NCBI GenBank assembly: GCA_020027875.1
Contig: JAHRHA010000006.1
Location: 1 to 64,000 of the forward strand
DNA: 64,000 nucleotides
Reading direction: 5' to 3'
Source of the DNA: Micromonosporaceae bacterium
GTDB lineage: Bacteria > Actinomycetota > Actinomycetes > Mycobacteriales > Micromonosporaceae
Shown: positions 34,574 through 43,136 of the stretch, in pieces
Layout: the number at the start of each line of letters is the position of its first letter
How positions within the stretch are numbered: position 1 is the stretch's first letter
The notes under the pieces: model-generated
The model's database searches: none
What the model was told of the DNA's origin: nothing
The model's input: the letters and a program-made list of their open reading frames with translations, nothing else
Translations under genes and position numbers: made by a program

Positions 34574-35890
34574 TCACGGATTGCTCACAGGCCCGGTGGC
34601 GGAGCGCCTGTGCTTGGTCAGAAGCTCGGCAGCAGTTTCGACCTGATCAGCGGCGACCTTCCGTACGAGATGGGCGTAGACCCTCCGTGTGATCTCTGGG
34701 GTGGAGTGACCGAGGATCATCTGGACTACCTCGATCGGCACTCCGCCCGCGAGCAGTAGAGAGCACGCCCCATGACGGGTGTCGTGGAGCCGGACCACAG
34801 GCAGGCCGCACTCCCTAACGTGGCTTTCAAACGCGTTCGTAACGCTCCCGGGCCGGAGTGGAGTGCCGTCCGGGAGGCAGAACACCAGGTCGTGATCGCG
34901 ATAGTCCGGGCCGAACAAGGCTTGGTCCTTGGCTTGGGCTGCCCGGTGGCGGGCGAGAGCAGCTTGAGCCGGGCCGGCGAGCGGCACCCAACGGCGGCCC
35001 GCCCTCGACTTGGGCCGCTTGAAGAACCGCCCAACGTGCTCACCGGCGCAGTAGGGGCACACGCGCTGGGCGTCAGTTAGCTGGCCGCGACTGACTTCCA
35101 CCACGGTTTGCCGGACGGTCAGCCCAGCGCCGTCGGCGTCGATGTCGGACCACCGTAGGCCACAAAGCTCCGCCCGACGCAGCCCGGCGTACGAAGCCAC
35201 CTCGTACAGCGCGGCAAGCGGGTCATCGGACACGTGCTCTAGGAACTTTGCTGTCTCCTCTGGCTCCCAGAAGGTCGAGTCGTCTTCCTCGTGATCCGAT
35301 GATGCGAGTGCATCCAAGCGTCCCTCCGCCGGGTTGATCGCGAGGAGCTCGCGCCGCACCGCAGCCGCGAGGCCGGCCCGGATCGTACGGCGGTAACCAG
35401 CGATGGTGCTGGTGGTGCGGATGCTGACCCGACGGCCAACGTTGCCAACCCGCCGCTCGCCGGGGACCGGTACCCGAAGACCGGTCAGGACACGTTCAAT
35501 GTGGCATCGGCGAAGCTCGCGGAGGCGGAGGCGACCGATAGCCGGCTGCCATACGTCACGAACGTGCCCTCGGTAGTTGGCAAGGGTCTTAGGGGACAGG
35601 CCACGCTCGGTCAGCTCTTCAAGCCACCGTTGCAGCCACTCGCCCACCGTCACGCCCTGGTCGTCGGTCCAGGTGCCCGCTAGGACAGCAGCGAGTTCCT
35701 TCGCGCGGGCGTGCTCAGCATCTTGTCGGGTCTTGAAGCCGGACCGGACCTTCTGTTTGCGTTTGCCGGTGGCCGCGTCCGGGCCTGTGTCGATCGCATA
35801 GGCCCACGAGCCATGGGCTAGCCGGCAGTTCTTCACCCGGCCGCCGTCATCGTCGCGGCACTGACACCGCTTGAAGACTGACCCCCTCAT
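34574..35890 (-). CDS. int: Site-specific tyrosine recombinase (AICE integrase)
   Basis: A 438-residue phage-type integrase. N-terminal arm-binding part begins MRGSVFKRCQCRDDDGGRVKNC with a Cys-rich AP2-like stretch; core-binding SAM-like domain VTVGEWLQRWLEELTERGLSPKTLANYRGHV; catalytic domain with Arg in GLRRAELCGLRW, HxxR in LHDTRHGACSLLLAGG, and His/Tyr in MILGHSTPEITRRVYAHL. All catalytic residues are present. It recombines attP with the tRNA-Phe attB. An inserted CPYCAGEHVGRFFKRPKSRAG segment may bind zinc. ATG at 35890 overlaps the xis stop (ATGA). It lies 84 nt from attL, transcribed towards it. Confidence 0.95.
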   Translation of the reverse strand: MRGSVFKRCQCRDDDGGRVKNCRLAHGSWAYAIDTGPDAATGKRKQKVRSGFKTRQDAEHARAKELAAVLAGTWTDDQGVTVGEWLQRWLEELTERGLSPKTLANYRGHVRDVWQPAIGRLRLRELRRCHIERVLTGLRVPVPGERRVGNVGRRVSIRTTSTIAGYRRTIRAGLAAAVRRELLAINPAEGRLDALASSDHEEDDSTFWEPEETAKFLEHVSDDPLAALYEVASYAGLRRAELCGLRWSDIDADGAGLTVRQTVVEVSRGQLTDAQRVCPYCAGEHVGRFFKRPKSRAGRRWVPLAGPAQAALARHRAAQAKDQALFGPDYRDHDLVFCLPDGTPLRPGSVTNAFESHVRECGLPVVRLHDTRHGACSLLLAGGVPIEVVQMILGHSTPEITRRVYAHLVRKVAADQVETAAELLTKHRRSATGPVSNP

Positions 35891-36132
35891 GGCGCCAACT
35901 CGCCGTCGAGCCAGGCGTGGAAACGTTGACGCGGTATCAGCCATCGGCCCCCCATGCGTTTCGCTGGGATCTCACCGCGGCGCACCATGCCATAGGCGCT
36001 GCTGCGGCCCAGCCCAAGGATGACCGCGACCTCCTCCACGGTGTACGTGGCACGCCGGGGCGTCACTGGCAGGTTGGTGGTTTCGGCAGGCACGGCTGAT
36101 CGCCGCGCCCGCAGTGGAACAACGTTGTTCAT
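35887..36132 (-). CDS. xis: Excisionase (MerR-like HTH recombination directionality factor)
   Basis: An 81-residue protein with the helix-turn-helix YTVEEVAVILGLGRSSAYGMVRRGEIPAKRMGGRWLIPRQRFHAWL, typical of the HTH_17/excisionase family found next to AICE integrases. It should bend att DNA and drive excision with Int. ATG at 36132 follows GAGAGG about 8 nt upstream; the longer frame to 36339 is noncoding in look. The start codon region contains a perfect palindrome (GAACAACGTTGTTC, 36117-36130) in its first codons. Stop overlaps int (ATGA). Confidence 0.88.
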   Translation of the reverse strand: MNNVVPLRARRSAVPAETTNLPVTPRRATYTVEEVAVILGLGRSSAYGMVRRGEIPAKRMGGRWLIPRQRFHAWLDGELAP

Positions 36133-36289
36133 TGATTGGCCTCTCGGATAGATGTGGGTTGCAGAACCTAGCTGTTGCATGCCGTTCCTTTCGCTGGTGC
36201 TGATGATGTGGGGACCAGTCGGGTTGTGTCCTCTGTGGAGCTTCAAGCAGCGAGCGCCTGTCAAGGCGAGCTTGGCGGTAGACGTCCGA

Positions 36290-37834
36290 TCAGGCGGCGA
36301 GGGTGGTTCGGACTTCGGCCGCGATGTCGGCGTACTCACGGGCGCTCGCGGCGGCGCTGTTGGCTAGGAGTGCGTCACCGGCGGTGTGCCAGCCGGCGCC
36401 GACGAACTCGAGGAAGTTGACGACCAGCGTGGTGGGCTGCTCGGGCGCCTGGTGCTCGGTATCGGGTCCGGCGGTGATGGTGCGGCGGAAGATGACCCGC
36501 TGCTCGCGGAGAAACTTGAAGGTGATGGAGAACTGGCGGCTCTTGGTGAGGTAGTGGCCGCCGAAGCCGAGCATGTGCGCCCACAGCCGTAGCCGGCGCC
36601 ATTCGCGGGGCCGGCCGAGCATCCAGCAGGCGTCGATGAGTCGCTCGGTGTGGCTGCCGTCGGCGTCGGCGTACAGGTCGATCGTTTCGGTGGTGAGCCG
36701 GCCGGAGAGGTGGCCGGTGGCCTCGGTGGATTTGGTGGCGTACTTGGCCAGGTAGGCCGCGACCATGGCGTCGGTGACCTCTCCACGAGCGCCGACGGTG
36801 ATGATTCGGGTGTCGAGCTGCTCGCCCCAGGCAATGGGCCAGCCGGCGGGCCGGGTTGGATGTGGCTCGGTGCCAAAGCCGGTGGCCCGGGCGGCGTGTT
36901 CGACCGCGTCGATCAGGTCGGCGGCGGTGAGCCCGGTCGGCGGTGGCAGGATGACACCGGGTTGGTCGGGGTCGGTGCCGTCGAGGCGGATGATGGCGTG
37001 GAAGTGGATGACCGCGCGGCGTTGCATCTCGGCGGCCTTGCCGTAGGAGAGTTTGATGCCGGCCGGGTCGATGCCGCGCCGTCGGGCGGTGCGGTGCAGG
37101 TGGCGTTCGATGCCGATGCGGGTGCGCCGCCACAGTTCCCCGGCGTGCAGGTTCCAGACGACCTGGCCGTCATGGTCGTAGCAGTCCGGGCACAGCGGTG
37201 TGCCGACGATCCGGTCGGTGGGCTCGTGGCGGGCGTAGCAGACCAGCGGGGTTCCGTGCTCGCACTTGGGGTTGTCGCGGCGGGCGTGGCATGGTTCGGG
37301 TCGGCAGTCGCAGCGGCGCCGGTCGGTGCAGGTGTGCCGTTTGACGATGTGGGTGTGGACCTGGCCGAAGGATGGTGCGGTGAAGGTGGGGAAGACGGCC
37401 GGGTGGGCGGCGATGGTGTCGGGGATGCCTTTGCCGCCGACCAGGCCGGCGCGGAGGATCTGGTAGGCGTCGCGTTTGTACCGGTTGGAGCAGGATGGGC
37501 AGGCCGCGGCGCGGCGGTTGCCGCACGGCTTGTAGAGCACCCCGTCGGGCATGTCGGCGGTGTAGGTGCTGGTGTAGGACCAGGTGCCGTCGGGTTGCAC
37601 GGTGACGTGTTCGATGCTTCCGGCCAGCCGGATCGGTCGGGTGCAGCCGGCGGCCGGTTTGATGTGCCACAGCCAGGCGTCGAAATCAGGTCGGGTGGCC
37701 CTCGCGAGGGCCTGCGCCCGGGCGTCGAGGGTGCGGGACAACGGCGACCAGGATGGGTCGGTTGGCGGCTCGGCGCATGGGGCCGCACCCGAAGCGTGGG
37801 CTTCGGGTGCGACGGTCAGCGTCGAGACGGTCAC
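36290..37834 (-). CDS. repSA: RepSA-type replication initiator
   Basis: A 514-residue rolling-circle-type initiator of AICE and Streptomyces plasmids. Cysteine/histidine-rich zinc modules occupy about residues 105-250 (PCGNRRAAACPSCSNRYKRDAYQ; CTDRRRCDCRPEPCHARRDNPKCEHG; PLCPDCYDHDG). The HUH-like metal motif is AVIHFHAIIRLDG and a candidate nicking tyrosine lies in YLAKYATKS. It lets the excised circle replicate before transfer. GTG at 37834 overlaps the upstream gene's stop (GTGA). The same frame stays open far upstream, but that is the antisense of the next two genes. Confidence 0.9.
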   Translation of the reverse strand: MTVSTLTVAPEAHASGAAPCAEPPTDPSWSPLSRTLDARAQALARATRPDFDAWLWHIKPAAGCTRPIRLAGSIEHVTVQPDGTWSYTSTYTADMPDGVLYKPCGNRRAAACPSCSNRYKRDAYQILRAGLVGGKGIPDTIAAHPAVFPTFTAPSFGQVHTHIVKRHTCTDRRRCDCRPEPCHARRDNPKCEHGTPLVCYARHEPTDRIVGTPLCPDCYDHDGQVVWNLHAGELWRRTRIGIERHLHRTARRRGIDPAGIKLSYGKAAEMQRRAVIHFHAIIRLDGTDPDQPGVILPPPTGLTAADLIDAVEHAARATGFGTEPHPTRPAGWPIAWGEQLDTRIITVGARGEVTDAMVAAYLAKYATKSTEATGHLSGRLTTETIDLYADADGSHTERLIDACWMLGRPREWRRLRLWAHMLGFGGHYLTKSRQFSITFKFLREQRVIFRRTITAGPDTEHQAPEQPTTLVVNFLEFVGAGWHTAGDALLANSAAASAREYADIAAEVRTTLAA

Positions 37835-38805
37835 CGGGCGTCCTTGACGGGCGTGCCGTTGACGGTCGGGACGGGTGTGGTTGGGTTGGCCGGTTCGAGG
37901 TTGAGCACGGCCAGGGCTTGGGCGGCCTGCTCGGAGGTCACCTTGAGCCGCACGGCTAGCTGCCCGGCGGTGATCGGCGTGCCGTGCTCGGCCCGGTACT
38001 CGGTGGCCACCTGACGGGCCCGGCTGAGCATGGCCGGCGGAACCGGCAGCGCAGGCTTGGCAACGTCCAACGCGGTGACAGGAGTGTCGATGGTGGACGG
38101 TGCCGGCCGGCGCGACGGGTTCGTGGTCTTGCTCGGACGGGGGCGGGTGGTGTGGGTACCGGACTTCGCCGCGGCGGCCGAGGCCGTCGGGGCCGGTCGG
38201 GGTTGGGTGATCCGATGGGCCACCTGGGCCGGGCTCGGAACCGGGATGGCCGGGGACACCGGCGCGGCCGCCGCCACACGTGCTGGCGGCGGGCTGGTCG
38301 GGACCACCGGGCTGCCGACAACGGCGGCGGGGGCGGCGGTCGGAACGGACATGGACATGACCGGCGCGAGTGCCGGTGCGGTGGTGCGGTGACGGCTGGT
38401 GGCCATGAGCGCGCCGGTGGCCATCACCATGAGCCCGTCGACGGCGAGCGGACCCACGTAGTAGATGATCGGCTCCTCGCCGTAGTGGGCGAGCAGCCCG
38501 GACAGGTGCCGGTAGGAGACGAACGCCGCGACCGCTGCCACTGGCAGCAGGCCGACCCAGCGCAGCAGGTGCCAGCTGACACCGTGCGGCCACCGGATCC
38601 GGACGAAGATCTCCACGGCGACGAACAGGAACACCGGCCAGACGACGGCGCCGACAACGGCGCCGGGCTCGGGAGCCCAGTCGGCCGGTGATCCGTGGGG
38701 TGGGATGAACGAATGCGCCACGTTCGCGGCGATCGACACCAGCCCACCCAGGACGGCCCCGGTGTACGCCCAGCCACGGCCGGGCACCCTGACAAGTGCG
38801 GTCAT
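37831..38805 (-). CDS. DUF2637 membrane protein (Spd-like)
   Basis: A 324-residue protein. Four hydrophobic helices occupy the first 130 residues (WAYTGAVLGGLVSIAANVAHSF; VVGAVVWPVFLFVAVEIFVRI; LLRWVGLLPVAAVAAFVSYRHLSGLL; YYVGPLAVDGLMVMATGALMATS), the DUF2637 layout. A Pro/Ala-rich linker follows, then a C-terminal segment LDVAKPALPVPPAMLSRARQVATEYRAEHGTPITAGQLAVRLKVTSEQAAQALAVL that looks like a small winged HTH. DUF2637 proteins accompany AICE transfer genes and are thought to help spread between mycelial compartments. It is coupled by GTGA to repSA and ATGA to the gene upstream. Confidence 0.82.
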   Translation of the reverse strand: MTALVRVPGRGWAYTGAVLGGLVSIAANVAHSFIPPHGSPADWAPEPGAVVGAVVWPVFLFVAVEIFVRIRWPHGVSWHLLRWVGLLPVAAVAAFVSYRHLSGLLAHYGEEPIIYYVGPLAVDGLMVMATGALMATSRHRTTAPALAPVMSMSVPTAAPAAVVGSPVVPTSPPPARVAAAAPVSPAIPVPSPAQVAHRITQPRPAPTASAAAAKSGTHTTRPRPSKTTNPSRRPAPSTIDTPVTALDVAKPALPVPPAMLSRARQVATEYRAEHGTPITAGQLAVRLKVTSEQAAQALAVLNLEPANPTTPVPTVNGTPVKDAR

Positions 38806-39455
38806 GGTCTACCTCCGGGGGGAAGCGGGAACAGGACTTCGACGTCTCGCCGAGGCGGCGACGCCGGTGCAGGCCAGCGCAGGGCGCGCAGGGCCTTGGT
38901 GTTGTGCAGATCGGTCCGCTGGTCAGGGGCCAGCCGGGCGATCGCCTGCTGGTCCTCGGCCCGGCGCCGGTACAGCACCGGACGCACAGCGGCGTTAGTT
39001 GGGCAGTCCGCGAAGCGGACGCCCTTGGGATAGCGGTGGCCGCAGCCGGGACAGGTCTCGACCGCGGGGATTCCGCGATGGTGGTCGGCGAACACCTGCA
39101 CGAGGGTCGCCACCGTGACGGCCAGACCGGCCGCCACCAGGCGCTTGTCCAGGCCGGCCCGTTCGGACCGGTCGGCGTAGCGCATCTGCGCCGCCTGCCG
39201 GGACACGCCCAGCCGGTCGGCGATCTCCGTCCACGAGTAGCCGAACTCCCGCAGCCCGCGTACCGCGGTGCGGGTGATGGCGTCCACATCGGACGGCAGC
39301 AGGACTAGCGACCGCAGCGCCTCGATGTCCCCGGCCGCGACCCGACGCGCATACGCGCGCAGGATCCGGCGGGCGAACGAGGCGTAGTCGGCGTTTTCCA
39401 CCGTTCGCTTGGCGCGCTTACGCTTCACGGACGGCTTGGCGGTGGTTGTGCCCAT
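38802..39455 (-). CDS. AICE HTH and zinc-ribbon protein
   Basis: A 217-residue protein of unknown function in the transfer operon. A basic N-terminus (TAKPSVKRKRAKR) precedes a sigma-70 region 4-like HTH, LREFGYSWTEIADRLGVSRQAAQMRYADR. A possible zinc ribbon follows at CPGCGHRYPKGVRFADCP. DNA binding is likely and a regulatory or replication role is possible. It begins at ATG 39455, which overlaps the stop of the gene upstream by one base (TGATG), and ends ATGA into the DUF2637 gene. Confidence 0.75.
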   Translation of the reverse strand: MGTTTAKPSVKRKRAKRTVENADYASFARRILRAYARRVAAGDIEALRSLVLLPSDVDAITRTAVRGLREFGYSWTEIADRLGVSRQAAQMRYADRSERAGLDKRLVAAGLAVTVATLVQVFADHHRGIPAVETCPGCGHRYPKGVRFADCPTNAAVRPVLYRRRAEDQQAIARLAPDQRTDLHNTKALRALRWPAPASPPRRDVEVLFPLPPGGRP

Positions 39456-40033
39456 CAGGCACCCCCGGCCAGCACTGGAAGGGCGGGCGTCACCCCGTCG
39501 GACCCGGAGACCGGGCACAGCGGGGTTCCGTCGCGGTGCGAGTAGGCCGGCACCGGCCAGGACTCGGGCATGTGCCAGTCCGTTGGCGGCCGGGAGTACA
39601 CCGGCTCGCCGCAGACCGGGCACGACACGTGCAGCAACTCCCACACGTCGGCGGCCTCGGCCAGGACGTCGAGGACCTCCTGGGCGTTGCGTCCGGGTTC
39701 GTCGTTGAAGCCGTACGCCGAATCCGCCCCGTGCCACGCGGACACGAACCGGTCCAGATGGGTGACGGCGGCTTCGAACTCGGCCCAGCCGGGCTGGTCG
39801 AAGTGCTGCGCCGGCGCCTCGACCGGTCCGCCGTAGCAGACCATGCCGATCGCGCCGACCACACAGGCCGCCGGGGTGAACACCGCGGCGGTCTGGTCGT
39901 AGTAGCTGCCCTGAACCCAGCCGTGCCGGGTCAGGTGCAGGGCGGCCGCCCGCAGGGCGCGGGCCGGGGTCACCGTCTGCGCGGTGACGGGGTCGGTCGC
40001 CGGTTCGGCGACCTGGGTGTGGGTAGGCTGCAT
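39455..40033 (-). CDS. DUF6197-like protein
   Basis: A 192-residue soluble protein. Its core, ARALRAAALHLTRHGWVQGSYYD, CVVGAIGMVCYGG and DPG/QPGWAEFEAAVTHLDRFV followed by FNDEPGRNAQEVLDVLAEAADVW, matches the DUF6197 group often found on actinobacterial plasmids and AICEs. A zinc-ribbon-like end (CPVCGEPVYSRPP) follows. The function is unknown. ATG at 40033; AGGAGG-like purines lie just upstream. It is the fifth gene of the transfer operon. Confidence 0.7.
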   Translation of the reverse strand: MQPTHTQVAEPATDPVTAQTVTPARALRAAALHLTRHGWVQGSYYDQTAAVFTPAACVVGAIGMVCYGGPVEAPAQHFDQPGWAEFEAAVTHLDRFVSAWHGADSAYGFNDEPGRNAQEVLDVLAEAADVWELLHVSCPVCGEPVYSRPPTDWHMPESWPVPAYSHRDGTPLCPVSGSDGVTPALPVLAGGA

Positions 40034-40133
40034 TCAGCCGACCTCCTTTCCTGATTGGGGGGAATCGGTGGCTAGAGGTCGGCGGCACCGGATCTGCTTG
40101 GCGGTAGGGCCGGTGCCGCCGGCTCGACATTGG

Positions 40134-40424
40134 TCAGCGCCGTCGAGAAATCACCCGCTTCAACAGCGCCTGCAACGAGGTCAAGATGTGCGCCAGATGC
40201 GCCCGGGCCTGAGGTTCACCGGCGGCCAATGTGATACGGGTTCGGATCTCCACATGTTGGCGGCCATCGGCGGCCAGCACCCGGGTCAACACCGCCACGC
40301 CGGCCGGGCCGGCCGACAGTGTCACCGGATGGGCCCGATGCTCGCCCAGGCCGCACTGGTGGTCGCGGGCGCACCAGTCCGTATGCGCAAAGCCGCGCCG
40401 GGTCCGTCCGGTCAGCACGGTCAT
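40134..40424 (-). CDS. Small AICE protein, possible DUF6907-like
   Basis: A 96-residue protein with an N-terminal half WCARDHQCGLGEHRAHPVTL that may bind zinc (C-x5-C-x5-H-type) and a second half VEIRTRITLAAGEPQARAHLAHILTSLQALLK, amphipathic. It resembles small actinomycete proteins annotated DUF6907; function is unknown. The ATG at 40424 overlaps the stop of the preceding gene (ATGA), showing translational coupling within the transfer operon. Confidence 0.65.
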   Translation of the reverse strand: MTVLTGRTRRGFAHTDWCARDHQCGLGEHRAHPVTLSAGPAGVAVLTRVLAADGRQHVEIRTRITLAAGEPQARAHLAHILTSLQALLKRVISRRR

Positions 40425-40708
40425 GACCGGTCCTCCCCGTCGGCAAGCGCGGCGCAGACCCGCGCAGCCGCGTCGACGCCGGACAGACCCAGCTCAGCCG
40501 CCCAGCCGGCCAGGTGCGGCCACAACCGGCATCCGCTCGGAGGGTCGTCGGCGGCGAGGGTCTCGGCGATCGTCATCGCGGTCAGCGCCTGGCCGTGGGC
40601 GAGCCGCCGGCCGGGCAGCCAGGTCACCCGCCAGCCATCGCCGTCGTGGACGGCGCGGTGACCGGTCAGGTCGCTGGTCATCGCGGCATCGGTGATCCGG
40701 ATCGACAT
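40421..40708 (-). CDS. Small AICE protein of unknown function
   Basis: A 95-residue soluble protein, not recognised. It shows HDGDGWRVTWLPGRRLAHGQALTAMTIAE and a helical C-terminal half LWPHLAGWAAELGLSGVDAAARVCAALADGED. The reading frame is bounded by overlaps and close spacing with neighbours (ATGA to the next gene, 12 nt after the FtsK-type gene), so it is probably real. Confidence 0.65.
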   Translation of the reverse strand: MSIRITDAAMTSDLTGHRAVHDGDGWRVTWLPGRRLAHGQALTAMTIAETLAADDPPSGCRLWPHLAGWAAELGLSGVDAAARVCAALADGEDRS

Positions 40709-40720
40709 GACGGTTTCTCC

Positions 40721-41578
40721 CTACGCGGCCGACGGGTCGAGGTAGCGGTGCGGGTTGCGGATCGAAGCCGCGTAGGAGGCGATCGCGGCGCAGTCCTCAT
40801 CGGACAGATAGGCCGTCTTGACCAGCCGTGGCACACCACCCTCGGCGATCAGCAACCCGGCGCCCGGATTGCTGGGGCTGATCGTGTTGGACGACCAGCC
40901 CCGGGCCGCCCAGCCATGGCCCAGCACGATGTCGCTGGACACATCGGTGGTACACCGGCCAGCCCACCGCCAGGCGAACAGATCCCGCAGCGAGGTCGGG
41001 ATGATGTCCGACGACGGCCGCTGCGTCGCGGCCACCACCATCACCCCGACCGCCCGGCCCCGGGCCACCAGGTCCCGCAGCAGGCTCGAGAACGCCTCCT
41101 GCGTCTTGCGGTCCCCGACCGTGGCCGAGAAGTAGGCCAGCTCGTCTACCGCCACCAGGATCGGCAGGAACGCATCGCCGCGGACGATCTTGCGTCGGCC
41201 CTGAGATCGCAGGTGGGCGTAGCGGTTGTTCATCACAGTCTGCAGCCGCCGCAGCGTGGCCAACGCGTGGTCGATGTCCGGGCCGACGAACACGTCGGCG
41301 CAGGCCTCCCACTGACCCAGCTCGACCTGCTTGCCGTCGAGCAGGCACAGCCGGCAATCCACCGACAGCGCCGCGTGCGCCACGATCAGGTTGAGCAGGG
41401 TCGACTTCCCGCCGCCCGGCTCGGAGCCGGCCAGCAGATTCCGGAAGATCATCGACACGTGGACCGGGTGGCCAAACTCATCGATGCCGATGAACATCGG
41501 ATCGAACACCGACAGCGCCGGCCCCACCGGCACTGGGCCCGTGGAGCTCAACGCGACCAGGGTCGGCATCACAGACAC
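40721..41578 (-). CDS. FtsK/SpoIIIE-type DNA translocase motor (TraB/TraSA role)
   Basis: A 285-residue RecA-fold motor. Walker A AGSEPGGGKSTLLNLIVAH, Walker B PILVAVDELAYF, and a C-terminal motor segment RGRAVGVMVVAATQRPSSDIIPTSLRD typical of FtsK. It has no membrane helix and no preceding linker domain, and a wHTH gamma domain is not evident. In AICEs this hexameric pump moves double-stranded DNA from donor to recipient. The membrane/alpha part normally fused at the N-terminus seems to be encoded separately at 42155-43012, with ssb between them. ATG at 41578. Confidence 0.88.
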   Translation of the reverse strand: MSVMPTLVALSSTGPVPVGPALSVFDPMFIGIDEFGHPVHVSMIFRNLLAGSEPGGGKSTLLNLIVAHAALSVDCRLCLLDGKQVELGQWEACADVFVGPDIDHALATLRRLQTVMNNRYAHLRSQGRRKIVRGDAFLPILVAVDELAYFSATVGDRKTQEAFSSLLRDLVARGRAVGVMVVAATQRPSSDIIPTSLRDLFAWRWAGRCTTDVSSDIVLGHGWAARGWSSNTISPSNPGAGLLIAEGGVPRLVKTAYLSDEDCAAIASYAASIRNPHRYLDPSAA

Positions 41579-41596
41579 TCCTGTCCTGTCCGGGGA

Positions 41597-42055
41597 TTAG
41601 GCGGCGGCCCGGTGGTTGGCCGGGGTCGCCGTAGCCCACGGATCACCGGCCGGTATCTCCGCCTCCGGGTGATGGCCGTTGCCGCCAGAGCGGGTCATTT
41701 TCGCCACCGTTGCGGTGGCAAACCGCAGCGACGGGCCGACCTCGTCCACGTCCAGGCCGTAGGCCGAGCGCTTCTCGCCCTCGTCGGTCTCCCACCGCGA
41801 CAGCCGCAGCCGGCCCACCACCACGACCCGGGTGCCCTTGCGCAGCGACTCGGCCGCATGCTCGGCCAACTCCCGCCACACCGTGCAGGTCAGAAACAGC
41901 GGATCACCGTCGCGGTACTCCCCGCTGGTCTTGTCCAGCACCCGGGGCGTGGACGCGACCGTGAACTTCGCCAGGGCCACCCCGGCCGGGGTGAACCGCA
42001 GATCCGGATCGGCGGTCAGGTTGCCCACCACCGTCACCGTTGTGTCGTTCGCCAT
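41597..42055 (-). CDS. ssb: Single-stranded DNA-binding protein
   Basis: A 152-residue SSB with an OB fold: [72 protein letters not shown], then a glycine-poor tail. It lacks the acidic DDDIPF-type tip, so it may not recruit the same partners as chromosomal SSB. It likely serves rolling-circle replication of the element. ATG at 42055 is preferred (AAGGAG 9 nt upstream) over an ATG directly at the ribosome site. It lies 18 nt before the motor gene and 99 nt after the membrane gene. Confidence 0.92.
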   Translation of the reverse strand: MANDTTVTVVGNLTADPDLRFTPAGVALAKFTVASTPRVLDKTSGEYRDGDPLFLTCTVWRELAEHAAESLRKGTRVVVVGRLRLSRWETDEGEKRSAYGLDVDEVGPSLRFATATVAKMTRSGGNGHHPEAEIPAGDPWATATPANHRAAA

Positions 42056-42154
42056 CTCAGGCATCTCCTTGATTCGTTGGAGCCTTGTTGGACTGGTCAC
42101 CAGGTCTGGCGGCCACCGCCACGCCCGACACCGCGTCGGGCCCAGCGGAAGCGG

Positions 42155-43012
42155 TCAGCGACGGGCCACCCGGGTCACCGGCGCCTCCTCCGGCAGATCG
42201 GACAGGTCCAGGGCCAGGGGCGGCCCGCCCGGCGAGACCGGCGTCACCGCATCGCTCACGATCGGCACCGATCGGGCCAGCGGCGACCGGACGGCGCCGG
42301 TCAGCGGATCCCGGCGGGTGATATCGACCCGCACCAGCGCCGCGCGCCGGGCCGAGGCGCGGACCACCCGCACCTCACCGGCCCAACAGGCCACCGCCAA
42401 CTTGCCCGTCCTGCCGTCCAAGTCGGACAGGTCCAGGCCCGGGCGTAGCCACACCCACACCCGCTCCCCCGCAGGCGTCGGACGCGCCAGCAGGATCAGC
42501 GGCAGGAATATCGGACTACTCCGCGCCGCCGAGCGGATGAACTCGGCGAAGCACAACCGCAGGCGATGGCGGACCACCGCACACCACGCCCACGCGACGA
42601 CTCGGCGACGAACCGGGCGAACAAGTCCTGCCAGGCCGGAAGCGGCAAGGACCAGTGCGGCAGCGAGGACCGGATGCGTTACCGACGCGGCGGCGGCCAA
42701 GCCCGTTACCACGACGGCGAACAGCACGATCTCGGCTGCCCAATGCCACAGCACCCGCAGCGCCGGCCACGCCCGCACGGCCAGCGCCACCACCAGACCG
42801 CATACCGCGCCGACCAGCACGCCGAGGACCACGGCAGTGATCGAATGGCCGACCGTCGCGAATGCAGCTATGGCCAACGCGCCGGCGGAAGACGTGACGG
42901 TGTAGAACGCGACGCGGGCCCGGCGCGCGTACGAACGCGCCACCGACACCTCGACCATCGGCACCGCTTCGGTCGTGCCGGAGCCGGGCCGGCCACTCGT
43001 GCCAGTAGCCAT
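42155..43012 (-). CDS. Membrane protein resembling the N-terminal part of a TraB/FtsK translocase
   Basis: A 285-residue protein. Four hydrophobic helices (TSSAGALAIAAFATVGHS; AVVLGVLVGAVCGLVVALAV; IVLFAVVVTGLAAAASV; VLAAALVLAASGLAGLV) are followed by a soluble domain with VWVWLRPGLDLSDLDGRTGKLAVACWAGEVRVVRASARRAALVRVDITRRDPL. That segment is what normally sits between the membrane part and the motor of actinomycete TraB proteins. I infer that it works with the separate motor at 40721-41578. ATG at 43012 has GGAGG 5 nt upstream. It is the first gene of the transfer operon, directly beside the GntR operator. Confidence 0.7.
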   Translation of the reverse strand: MATGTSGRPGSGTTEAVPMVEVSVARSYARRARVAFYTVTSSAGALAIAAFATVGHSITAVVLGVLVGAVCGLVVALAVRAWPALRVLWHWAAEIVLFAVVVTGLAAAASVTHPVLAAALVLAASGLAGLVRPVRRRVVAWAWCAVVRHRLRLCFAEFIRSAARSSPIFLPLILLARPTPAGERVWVWLRPGLDLSDLDGRTGKLAVACWAGEVRVVRASARRAALVRVDITRRDPLTGAVRSPLARSVPIVSDAVTPVSPGGPPLALDLSDLPEEAPVTRVARR

Positions 43013-43029
43013 GTCATCCTCCAGAGGGT

Positions 43030-43055
43030 CTTCATGTCTTCATGAAGACATGAAG
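43030..43055. promoter_or_regulatory. Perfect 26-bp palindrome, likely GntR/KorSA-type operator
   Basis: The sequence equals its own reverse complement over 26 bp (half-site CTTCATGTCTTCA). It lies in the 124-bp divergent gap between the transfer operon and the GntR regulator gene, 17 bp upstream of the former's start. A related partial site TTCACGAAGAC is at 43091-43101, just before the GntR start. Control of both directions is inferred. Confidence 0.8.
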
Positions 43056-43136
43056 TGACGGTACCGGCTGCGGGTGAAAGTCGTCAAGAGTTCACGAAGA
43101 CCTAAACTGGATTGGGATAAGAGGGAGGGCAGCCGA

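Noticed and set aside
37835-39289. A 999-residue minus-strand frame that would extend RepSA far upstream
   Set aside because: The upstream part is antisense or alternate-frame to two genes with coherent domains and overlapping stop/start joints; the GTGA at 37831-37834 gives a natural start.
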